From contig DJYX01000232.1 of NCBI GenBank assembly GCA_002450295.1, forward strand, positions 1-10,979: a stretch of 10,979 bases of DNA. Direction: 5' to 3'. The stretch comes from Deltaproteobacteria bacterium UBA6967 (GTDB lineage Bacteria > SAR324 > NAC60-12). Positions 1-7,700 of this stretch are shown here, piece after piece. Position numbers and translations under genes: made by a program. Each line of letters starts with the position of its first letter. The first letter of the stretch is position 1. The notes under the pieces were generated by a model. It searched no databases and was not told the origin of the DNA. It saw nothing but the letters and a program-made list of their open reading frames with translations.

Positions 1-162
1 TTTGTCAAGGTATCTAGTTGATTGAATTTACTAAGGATGAATCCCAGTTGATTGTAAAATCAGATCATTATTACAAGCAGCTAAGTGGGTAGGATTTTAG
101 ATAACAATTGAAAATTATCTAGGTTGTTGTAGTGTCTGCAAGTTTAAATATTCTTACTAATT

Positions 163-180
163 AGAGTGAATCCACACTCT
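163..180. repeat. Short palindrome (6-bp arms) in the icd leader
   Basis: AGAGTG at 163-168 is the exact reverse complement of CACTCT at 175-180, with AATCCA between them. It lies about 50 bases before the icd start. It could be an operator half-site pair or a small RNA hairpin. With 6-bp arms, chance occurrence is also plausible. Confidence 0.3.
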
Positions 181-220
181 GGGTTGTTATTTTACAAACA
201 ATTTCATAAACCCTCTTCTT

Positions 221-224
221 GGAG
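221..224 (+). promoter_or_regulatory. Ribosome binding site for icd (supports GTG start)
   Basis: GGAG at 221-224 sits six bases before a GTG codon at 231. That spacing supports GTG as the real start. The protein read from it aligns residue for residue with the numbering of human IDH1, which also favours this start. Confidence 0.7.
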
Positions 225-230
225 TAAATC

Positions 231-1460
231 GTGGCCAAGATTCAAGTAGCCAATCCAGTCGTTGAACTGGACGGCGATGAGATGACCAGAATCATTTGGC
301 AGAAAATCAAGGACAAATTGATTCACCCATACCTTGATATTGATCTGCGGTATTATGATCTTTCAGTCCAGAAAAGGGACGAAACGAACGATCAAATTAC
401 CTTAGATGCAGCAAAAGCAATTCAAGAGCACAATGTCGGAATCAAATGTGCGACTATCACTCCAGACGAGGATCGAGTAGTAGAATTCAATCTCAAGAAA
501 ATGTGGAGGTCTCCTAATGGAACGTTGCGCAACTACTTGGGAGGCACAGTTTTCAGGGAACCTATCATTTGCAGCAATGTCCCCAGACTTGTCAAAGCGT
601 GGAAAAAACCCATCGTTGTTGGTCGTCACGCATTTGCTGATCAATACAAAGCTACAGATTTCAAGGTGAGTGGCCCAGGAACACTAAAAATTAGTTTTGA
701 GCCTGCTAATGGAGGAGAGGCTGTTAATCATGAGATTTATCAATTTGAAGGAGCGGGGGTAGCACTTGGAATGTACAATACCAAGGCATCGATCATAGAC
801 TTTGCTCGGTCTTGTATGAGTTATTCTTTGTCGAAAAACTATCCGCTCTACCTCTCCACAAAGAACACCATCCTCAAACAATATGATGGAATGTTCAGAG
901 ATACTTTTCAGGAGGTTTTTGACGCTGAATTCAAAGAGCAGTTTGATAAAGCAGGATTGACCTATGAGCACCGACTCATCGATGATTTGGTTGCTCAAGT
1001 ACTCAAGTGGGACGGAGGAATCGTTTGGGCCTGTAAAAATTACGATGGTGATGTTCAGTCTGATACGGTTGCCCAAGGATTTGGTTCATTGGGATTGATG
1101 ACATCGGTCTTGGTGTGTCCGGATGGCAAGACAATCGAAGCTGAAGCCGCACATGGAACCGTTACCCGACACTACAGGGATCACCAAAAAGGCAAGCCAA
1201 CCAGCACCAACCCCGTTGCCAGTATTTTTGCCTGGACAGTTGGCCTCAAGCATCGTGGAAAATTGGATGGCAATGAAGACTTGATTCGTTTTGGAGAAAC
1301 TCTCGAAAAAGTGTGCGTAAGTACTATTGAGGGTGGGGTGATGACCAAAGATCTAGCTGTCGCAATCACTGGAAGCACCAATCCATCTAAGGAAAATTAC
1401 GTATATACAGATGAATTTTTGGACGCTTTAGACAGTGGTCTGCAGAAAGCGATGAGTTAA
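231..1460 (+). CDS. icd: NADP-dependent isocitrate dehydrogenase, eukaryote-like homodimeric type
   Basis: The enzyme oxidatively decarboxylates isocitrate to 2-oxoglutarate in the TCA cycle, making NADPH in the cytoplasm. The 409-residue protein closely resembles animal IDH1/IDH2 rather than E. coli Icd. The N-terminal GDEMTRIIW motif is at 15-23. Substrate-binding T77, S94, N96, R100, R109 and R132, and catalytic Y139, fall at the same numbers as in human IDH1. The metal-binding aspartate segment is present (NYDGDVQSD), as is the NADP-selecting HGTVTRHY motif, whose Arg-His pair is typical of NADP use. Length matches the family (about 410). The start is GTG with a GGAG ribosome site. It is the first gene of a same-strand TCA cluster and is followed by mdh after 53 bases. 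No damage is visible. NADP preference is inferred from motif similarity. Confidence 0.96.
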   Translation: MAKIQVANPVVELDGDEMTRIIWQKIKDKLIHPYLDIDLRYYDLSVQKRDETNDQITLDAAKAIQEHNVGIKCATITPDEDRVVEFNLKKMWRSPNGTLRNYLGGTVFREPIICSNVPRLVKAWKKPIVVGRHAFADQYKATDFKVSGPGTLKISFEPANGGEAVNHEIYQFEGAGVALGMYNTKASIIDFARSCMSYSLSKNYPLYLSTKNTILKQYDGMFRDTFQEVFDAEFKEQFDKAGLTYEHRLIDDLVAQVLKWDGGIVWACKNYDGDVQSDTVAQGFGSLGLMTSVLVCPDGKTIEAEAAHGTVTRHYRDHQKGKPTSTNPVASIFAWTVGLKHRGKLDGNEDLIRFGETLEKVCVSTIEGGVMTKDLAVAITGSTNPSKENYVYTDEFLDALDSGLQKAMS

Positions 1461-1513
1461 TAATTTTTCTGATTTCTAATCAATAGACACTCAGCTGATC
1501 AAGGATCTAGCTT

Positions 1514-2494
1514 ATGAAAAGAGTAAAAGTTGCTGTAACCGGGGCGGCAGGCCAAATTGGCTATGCAATGGTGTTTCGACTAGCCTCTGGAGCAATCTTC
1601 GGACCTGATACTGCAGTTCAACTTCAACTGCTGGAACTGGAGCAAGCCCTTCCTGCACTGGAAGGGGTCAAGATGGAATTGGATGATTGTGCTTTCCCTC
1701 AATTGGAAAAAGTAACCTGTACTTCGGATGCGAATGTCGCTTTCGGCGATGCAGGTTATGTCTTATTGGTGGGAGCCGCTCCCAGAAAAGCCGGAATGGA
1801 GCGGAAAGATCTCCTGGAAATCAATGGGAAGATCTTTGTTGGTCAAGGTAAAGCAATCAACGATAATGCAGGTGAAAATGTACGTATCATTACGGTAGGG
1901 AATCCCTGTAATACCAATGCATTAATCGCCATGAACAACGCCCCAAAAATCGGCGCAGATCGCTGGTTTGCTATGACCGCATTGGATGAAAATCGAGCCA
2001 AAAGTCAGCTGGCCCAAAAGGCTGGAGTTTTAACTCGTGAGGTCAGCAATGTTGCTATTTGGGGAAATCATAGTGCGACCCAGTATCCTGATTTCTACAA
2101 TGCACTGATTCAAGGCCAACCGGCTACTGAGGTGATTACAGATCATGAATGGCTGAAAGGTGAATTCATCAGTGTGGTTCAACAACGTGGCGCAGCGATC
2201 ATCAAAGCTCGAGGGGCTTCTTCGGCAGCATCCGCAGCAAACGCTGCTCTCGATACAATCATGCGTTTAGAAAAGCCCACCCCAGCAGGAGATTGGTTCA
2301 GCGCAGCGGTTCCCAGCGATGGAAGTTACGGAATTCCAGAAGGCTTGCTCTTCAGCTACCCACTGCGTAGCAATGGAGAAAGCTATGAAATTGTGCAGGG
2401 CGTTGCATTGAATGATTTCGCCCAAGCTAAGCTAGATATCACTCGCAAAGAGTTGGAAGAAGAAAGAGATGCTGTGAAGAGCATGCTAAATTGA
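1514..2494 (+). CDS. mdh: Malate dehydrogenase (cytosolic-like, NAD-type)
   Basis: The enzyme interconverts malate and oxaloacetate using NAD(H) in the TCA cycle. The 326 residues are typical of the cytosolic/chloroplast-like MDH subfamily rather than the lactate-dehydrogenase-like one. Visible elements are the Rossmann nucleotide loop TGAAGQIG at 9-16 and an acidic residue (E41) at the end of the second strand, expected to bind the NAD ribose and to disfavour NADP. Also present are substrate arginines R91 and R97 in [17 protein letters not shown] at 131-137, the D159/R162 pair in LDENRA, and the proton-relay H187 in [14 protein letters not shown] at 1502-1505 is a ribosome site eight bases before the ATG. 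The gene is 53 bases after icd and 88 before sucC, so co-transcription is likely. The gene is intact. Confidence 0.95.
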   Translation: MKRVKVAVTGAAGQIGYAMVFRLASGAIFGPDTAVQLQLLELEQALPALEGVKMELDDCAFPQLEKVTCTSDANVAFGDAGYVLLVGAAPRKAGMERKDLLEINGKIFVGQGKAINDNAGENVRIITVGNPCNTNALIAMNNAPKIGADRWFAMTALDENRAKSQLAQKAGVLTREVSNVAIWGNHSATQYPDFYNALIQGQPATEVITDHEWLKGEFISVVQQRGAAIIKARGASSAASAANAALDTIMRLEKPTPAGDWFSAAVPSDGSYGIPEGLLFSYPLRSNGESYEIVQGVALNDFAQAKLDITRKELEEERDAVKSMLN

Positions 2495-2582
2495 AATTGA
2501 ATTCAACGATAGCTAACTCTTGCTTGCCTAGCCTTGAATAATTGGGAATATCAACAGTCGTTATTCCATTCTAAGAGGACTG

Positions 2583-3758
2583 ATGAAAATACACGAGTAT
2601 CAGGCGAAACAAATTTTAGCCAAATACGGCGTAACCATACCCCGTGGAAAAGTTGCATTCACACTGGATGAAGTTGTGAGTGCTTCAGAAGAACTGGGAA
2701 CTGAGATCTGTGTGGTGAAGGCGCAAATTCATGCAGGTGGACGTGGAAAAGGTGGTGGTGTTAAGGTTTCAAAAGGCTTGGAAGCTGTGCGTACTAATGC
2801 AGAGCAGATTCTTGGGATGCAACTGGTTACTCACCAGACTGGGCCCAAGGGACAGCAAGTTAAAAGAGTCCTTGTCGAAGAAGGAATGGACATCAAGAAA
2901 GAACTTTATGTCTCATTGCTTGTTGATCGGGGTTCTCAGCAAGTGGTGATGCTGGCTTCCACAGAAGGGGGGATGGACATTGAGCAGGTTGCGGCGAACA
3001 CCCCTGAAAAAATTCTTAAAGTTGGTATCGATCCAACTATTGGAATGAGGCCCTACCAAGCTACCGAGTTGGCGTATGGTTTAGAGATTGACAAGATCAA
3101 TCCAAAATTGATTAGGCCCGCAGCAGTTCTGTTCCAAGGGCTTTATGAGGCCTTTGTGAATGAAGACTGCTCCTTGGTTGAGATCAATCCTTTGGTGCTC
3201 ACTGGTGATGGCCGGGTCATTGCCTTGGATTCGAAGATCACAATCGATGACAATGCTTTGTTTCGACACAAGGATACGCTTGAGCTGAGAGATCTTGACG
3301 AAGAGGATCCCGCTGAAACAGAAGCTTCAGAAAATGACCTCAATTACATTCGATTGGACGGCTCGATTGGGTGTATGGTCAATGGTGCTGGTCTTGCCAT
3401 GGGGACAATGGATATCATTAAGGCTTGTGGTGGTGAACCAGCCAATTTTCTTGATGTTGGGGGGGGGAGTACCCAGGAAAGAGTTGAATTGGCGTTTCGG
3501 TTGATTTCCAGCGATCCACATGTAAAGTGCATCTTGATCAACATTTTTGGTGGGATTGTGAGGTGTGATATGGTTGCGGCGGGTGTTGTTGCCGCGATAA
3601 AGAATGTTGACCTAAAGGTGCCGGTTGTGGTCCGTTTGGAAGGAACTAATGCAGCAGAAGCACATCAAATCGTCAATGATTCTGGTCTTGGTAGTCGCCT
3701 CCAAATGGCAGATGGTTTAAGAGATGCTGCTGAAAAAGCAGTTGCCGCTGTTGCCTGA
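2583..3758 (+). CDS. sucC: Succinyl-CoA synthetase (ADP/GDP-forming) beta subunit
   Basis: This is the nucleotide-binding subunit of succinyl-CoA synthetase, which couples succinyl-CoA cleavage to ATP or GTP formation together with SucD. The 391 residues (E. coli SucC has 388) comprise an N-terminal ATP-grasp domain (about 1-235) starting [12 protein letters not shown], with the glycine-rich [10 protein letters not shown] at 51-60. E200 and N202 in EINPL and D216 in ALDSK match the family's phosphate-shuttle and Mg-binding residues. The C-terminal flavodoxin-like domain (about 255-391) has [12 protein letters not shown], the DVGGGS loop and [13 protein letters not shown] versus GTP preference cannot be read with confidence. 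GAGG at 2575-2578 lies four bases before the start. The DVGGG loop is encoded with an uninterrupted nine-G run at 3459-3467. sucD follows after 31 bases. Confidence 0.97.
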   Translation: MKIHEYQAKQILAKYGVTIPRGKVAFTLDEVVSASEELGTEICVVKAQIHAGGRGKGGGVKVSKGLEAVRTNAEQILGMQLVTHQTGPKGQQVKRVLVEEGMDIKKELYVSLLVDRGSQQVVMLASTEGGMDIEQVAANTPEKILKVGIDPTIGMRPYQATELAYGLEIDKINPKLIRPAAVLFQGLYEAFVNEDCSLVEINPLVLTGDGRVIALDSKITIDDNALFRHKDTLELRDLDEEDPAETEASENDLNYIRLDGSIGCMVNGAGLAMGTMDIIKACGGEPANFLDVGGGSTQERVELAFRLISSDPHVKCILINIFGGIVRCDMVAAGVVAAIKNVDLKVPVVVRLEGTNAAEAHQIVNDSGLGSRLQMADGLRDAAEKAVAAVA

Positions 3759-3789
3759 TCACCCCTCAAATGAGTATTGAAAGGAAAGT

Positions 3790-4662
3790 ATGACAGTCCT
3801 CGTCAACAGCGAAACGCGAGTCTTGGTTCAAGGAATCACTGGATCCCAAGGACAACTTCATACCCGTGGTTGTAGGGATTATGGAACCAATATTGTCAGT
3901 GGAGTGACCCCCGGCAAGGGTGGGCAAGATTTCGAAGGGGTTCCAATTTTCAACACTGTGAAACAGGCAGTGGAGGCTACTGGGGCGAATGCAACCATGA
4001 TTTTCGTTCCACCTCCGTTTGCCGCAGACGCTATTATTGAAGCAGCTGCAGTCAAAATCCCTCTCATTGTGGCGATTACCGAAGGTGTGCCTGTCCAAGA
4101 TATGGTGAGAGCGGTAAATTATGTAAAACGGCAGGGAGTCAGATTGATTGGGCCAAACTGTCCTGGGATCATCACTCCGGGAGAATGTAAAATCGGCATC
4201 ATGCCTGGAGGCATTCATCAGCCTGGTAAAATTGGTGTAGTCTCACGTTCCGGAACTTTGACATACGAGGCTGTAGGTCAACTCAGTGGAGTAGGCCTAG
4301 GTCAGAGCACTTGTATCGGAATTGGGGGAGATCCCGTAAACGGGACCAATTTTATTGACTGTCTGCGGATGTTTCAGGATGACCCTGGAACTGAAGCGAT
4401 TGTGATGATTGGCGAGATTGGTGGAGACGCTGAAGAACAGGCAGCCGCTTTCGTCAAAGAATATGTGACCAAGCCAATTGTCAGCTTCATCGCAGGGCAA
4501 ACCGCTCCTCCTGGGCGAAGGATGGGCCATGCTGGTGCCATTATTTCTGGTGGTAAAGGTACTGCTGCCGAAAAAATGGCTGCACTGCAAGATGCTGGTA
4601 TTCATGTCGTACCCACCCCTGCCGATATTGGCGAGAAGATGGTTGAGGTTCTGAAAAAATAA
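3790..4662 (+). CDS. sucD: Succinyl-CoA synthetase alpha subunit
   Basis: This subunit binds CoA and carries the phospho-histidine intermediate of succinyl-CoA synthetase. Its 290 residues match the family length. The N-terminal Rossmann-like CoA-binding domain shows QGITGSQG at 14-21, the family PPPFAADAI segment near 74-82 and GPNCPGII at 121-128. The ligase domain has [18 protein letters not shown] and E209 in IGEIGG, matching the E. coli glutamate that stabilises the phospho-histidine. The active-site histidine is H247 in RMGHAGAI, followed by GGKGTA. AAGGA at 3781-3785 is the ribosome site, four bases from the ATG. It is the last gene of the TCA cluster, and a strong hairpin follows the stop. 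Confidence 0.97.
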   Translation: MTVLVNSETRVLVQGITGSQGQLHTRGCRDYGTNIVSGVTPGKGGQDFEGVPIFNTVKQAVEATGANATMIFVPPPFAADAIIEAAAVKIPLIVAITEGVPVQDMVRAVNYVKRQGVRLIGPNCPGIITPGECKIGIMPGGIHQPGKIGVVSRSGTLTYEAVGQLSGVGLGQSTCIGIGGDPVNGTNFIDCLRMFQDDPGTEAIVMIGEIGGDAEEQAAAFVKEYVTKPIVSFIAGQTAPPGRRMGHAGAIISGGKGTAAEKMAALQDAGIHVVPTPADIGEKMVEVLKK

Positions 4663-4672
4663 TCTTGAAATA

Positions 4673-4698
4673 AGAACCTCATCTGAAAATGAGGTTCT
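4673..4698. terminator. Probable bidirectional terminator hairpin between sucD and the carboxylase gene
   Basis: AGAACCTCAT at 4673-4682 pairs perfectly with ATGAGGTTCT at 4689-4698 around a 6-base CTGAAA loop, giving a 10-bp stem. It sits between two convergent genes, 11 bases after the sucD stop and about 64 bases past the end of the opposing carboxylase gene. There is no clean T-run right after the stem on either strand. On the minus strand a T-rich tract lies further on, opposite the A-run at the end of sucD. The role is therefore likely but not textbook. Confidence 0.6.
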
Positions 4699-4761
4699 AT
4701 CTCCATAATAATTATCTCTCTAGTCTGACCTTTCCTATCTCCTCTCGAGCAATTATTTTTC

Positions 4762-7700
4762 TTAATTTGGGGTGATTGACTCCATCACAAACAGTAGATC
4801 ACCCTGGTTTACAGTCTGTTGGTCTTCTGCCAGAACTCGTGTGATGCGGAATTGCTGATCTTCAGGATAAAGTGATTTCCCATCTAAAGTTTTGAAGGAA
4901 TTCAGAGAAATCTCGTTAAAGACTTTCATGGATTCTAGCAAGCAGAGCGGAGTCTGGAGATTAATGACGCTGCCTTCTTCAACCAATGAGGGAGTTTCAG
5001 GAGAAGGAGACCGGTAAAAGCCTCCCATTTGTGGTGAAAGAACTTTCCACTCTTTCGAATTCTCGAACCGAACACTGGACTCATCTAGCGAAACTGCAGA
5101 GCCTCCAGCTTCAAGCTTAGATTCCTTAATTAGCTCTTGAGGGTTGATCCTTGAAAACAGCCCCTTTAGGTAGCGAGTGTCAAAATTCCCCTCCTGAAAA
5201 TCCTTATCCTGTAAAATTCTCTTCACTAATACCAGATTTGTGGAAATGCCATGAATTTTCACTCTACTTAGGTAATCAAGTAGCAGTTCAATTGCTTCTT
5301 TGCGGTCTTTTCCCCAGGCGATGATTTGGGCTACAAGAGAATCGTAGAAAGGTGGAACCATTGAGCCATTGGTAACAGCTTGGATAACTCGGATGTTTTC
5401 TTCTGCAGGGAAGTAGGCTTCAGAGACTCTGCCGGGATCTGGTACAAATCGAAGGGAACCTGAAGAGTCTAGATCAACTCTTTCTGCATTAATCCGAAGC
5501 TCCATAGCATGTCCATTTGGCCTGACTTCCAAGCCTTCAATGCTTTTGCCTTTCGCTACTGAGAACTGTTGATCAACCAAGTCTACCCCAGTGACCATTT
5601 CAGAGACGGGATGTTCTACCTGAAGGCGTGTATTCATCTCCATGAAGTAGATTTTTTGCTCTCCAAGATCGTAGATAAATTCTACAGTTCCTGCCCCAAC
5701 ATAATCAATTTCATCAATCAATTTTCTAGAGTATTTGAAAAGTTGATCCTGAATCTTCTGTGGTAGATCAAATGCGCTCTCCTCAATGAGTTTCTGATAA
5801 TTTCGCTGGACCGAACAGTCTCGAATACCCAGCAAATGAGAATTCCCCCGAAGGTCACGAAGAACTTGGACTTCCAAGTGTCTCAAAGAGCGAATGAATT
5901 TTTCCAAATACAAATCACCATTGCCAAAGGCATTTAGTGCCTCTTTCGACATCCGGATAAACATCGGTTTCAATTGACCCGGCTGTTCAACAACAGCGAT
6001 GCCTTTGCCACCCCCACCATGGGCAGCCTTGATCAGCACAGGATACCCGATCTCCTCCGCTACGTTGGAAGCTTCAGAGGGATTTGCTAAGGCACCCTCA
6101 CTACCTGGAACAACAGGAATCTTAAGCCTCTTTGCTGTATTGATCGCGTTAGATTTGTTTCCCATCAGGTCCATATTATCAGAACGTGGTCCAATAAAGT
6201 TCAGACCATGTTCTCGGCAAATACGGGCATATTGTGGTGATTCTGAAAGGAAGCCAATTCCTGGATGAATTGCGTCTACTCCCTCAATCTCAGCGATTCT
6301 GATGACACTCATCGCATTCAAATAGCTTTCTTGAGGAGTGTTTCCTCCAAGGCAAACCAGCCGATCGTTTTCACGGAGTAATTGAGCCGGGTAGCTCTCC
6401 ATATCTGGATCAGATTGGACAAGAACGACTTCTAGGCCATGTTCTTGTGAAGCTTGGATCAATCTTGCAGCAGTACATCCTCTAGCGTGAACAAGTACTC
6501 TTTTGATGTCGCTCTGCATCAACTCAGCTTTTTCAAGGGATTCAACGTCCTGATCTAGCTGTGCAGAGAGGTTATACTCACCCGTCAGTGTCCTCGAAAT
6601 CACTTCCTGAATGGAAAGCTTTGGCATTGGAATGCCTGGATCAATCTGGCGCAAAGCGTGATCAATTTGCTCATCAAATGGATTTTCTACCAAGCCATCC
6701 ATTGTTCCATCTTTTTGGCTGAGGTAATTAGCAAGCGTGGATGAAGCTGGAAGGTGACTCTCAACAACAAGTTGCCCTGCGAAAGGGATTTGTGCCCCTG
6801 AGAGATAGTACGTTTTCACAAGAAGATGAGTTACGAAACTCGCTTGAGCACCCCCGACGCAGTCTCTAAATCCAAAACAAATCACTGGAAGATCATGGTC
6901 CTTGACAAATCGAGTCAAGCGATCGTTCATCGTTGCCATCGAGAAGAGAGACCCAGCTCCCTCCTTGGTTTGCATACCTGCTGAAGAAATGAAAAAGATC
7001 ACAGGAAGGTTGCGCTGGGCACATTCATCAAGCAGCAGACAAACCTTCTCACAACTCGCCATGTCAAAAGCTCCAGCCTGAAAACGAGTATTGCTCAGGA
7101 CTAAACCTACCTTTGTTGTCGCTCTGTTATCAGTGAAATTAGCGATACCCGTAATTACTCCACAGGGAGCAATTCCGTTGTCAAGAGCTTGCTCAATGGC
7201 TTGGCGAAATCCTGGGAAATTGACTGGATTTGCGGTTATTTTCTCAGCATTAAGCTCTTTGAAGTTGGCAAAATACTTGTCAAGAATATGCTTCGGTTCA
7301 ATGTGGTTCTTCTTGTAATCTCTCAACAGATTCTGAATGAGTAAATCCTTATAGGCTTGATCCAATCGATTCCAGAAGTCTTTGATTCCGATGTTTCGAG
7401 GAGTGATCTTCCCCTGAAACTTACTCTCACCAAGTTGAGCTTTATAAAGCGAGGGAAGCAATCCAGAGAAATAGTAGCGCACCACCCCAAATAAAGGCGG
7501 AGACATCCTCGGATAGACAATTCTCTTCCAGCCACTTATCGTTGCCATGACGGTGTCACAGTTTTTTTGTGCGATGAACTGGGCGAGCCACTTGAAGAAA
7601 CTCTGCCGCACCCAATCTCCTTCAAGCTGAAGTTCCATCTTTTCAAATTCCTTCAAGGCTATGTTGAAAGAATTTTCGAAAAGCTTCTCTACTGACTGCT

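Larger units (their letters stand above)
1..230 (+). promoter_or_regulatory. Leader region upstream of icd
   Basis: This stretch has no convincing gene and presumably holds the promoter and leader of the icd-mdh-sucC-sucD operon. It is AT-rich. The 9-base word AGTTGATTG occurs at 16-24 and again at 46-54, a 30-base spacing. A perfect 6-bp inverted repeat, AGAGTG / CACTCT, lies at 163-168 and 175-180 around a 6-base centre. A TTGAAA box at 108-113 and an AT-rich TTTAAAT at 143-149 are visible, but no -35/-10 pair with good spacing stands out, so I do not name a promoter position. The regulatory role is inferred from location only. Confidence 0.35.

Noticed and set aside
684..1076. 130-codon open frame on the minus strand opposite icd
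   Set aside because: It is antisense to well-conserved icd sequence and has no recognisable motifs, so it is a shadow frame.
1491..1498. TCAGCTGA palindrome between icd and mdh
   Set aside because: An 8-base perfect palindrome is expected by chance in a window this size, and nothing else around it suggests a regulatory site.
2545..2567. GGAATA / TATTCC inverted repeat between mdh and sucC
   Set aside because: The stem is only six AT-rich base pairs with an 11-base loop and no T-run, too weak to call a terminator. It might be a processing site, but nothing supports that.
3766..4218. 150-codon open frame on the minus strand opposite sucD
   Set aside because: It lies fully opposite an unmistakable sucD, has a low-complexity His/Asn/Ser composition with no recognisable domain and has no ribosome site that I can see. 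It is a shadow frame.
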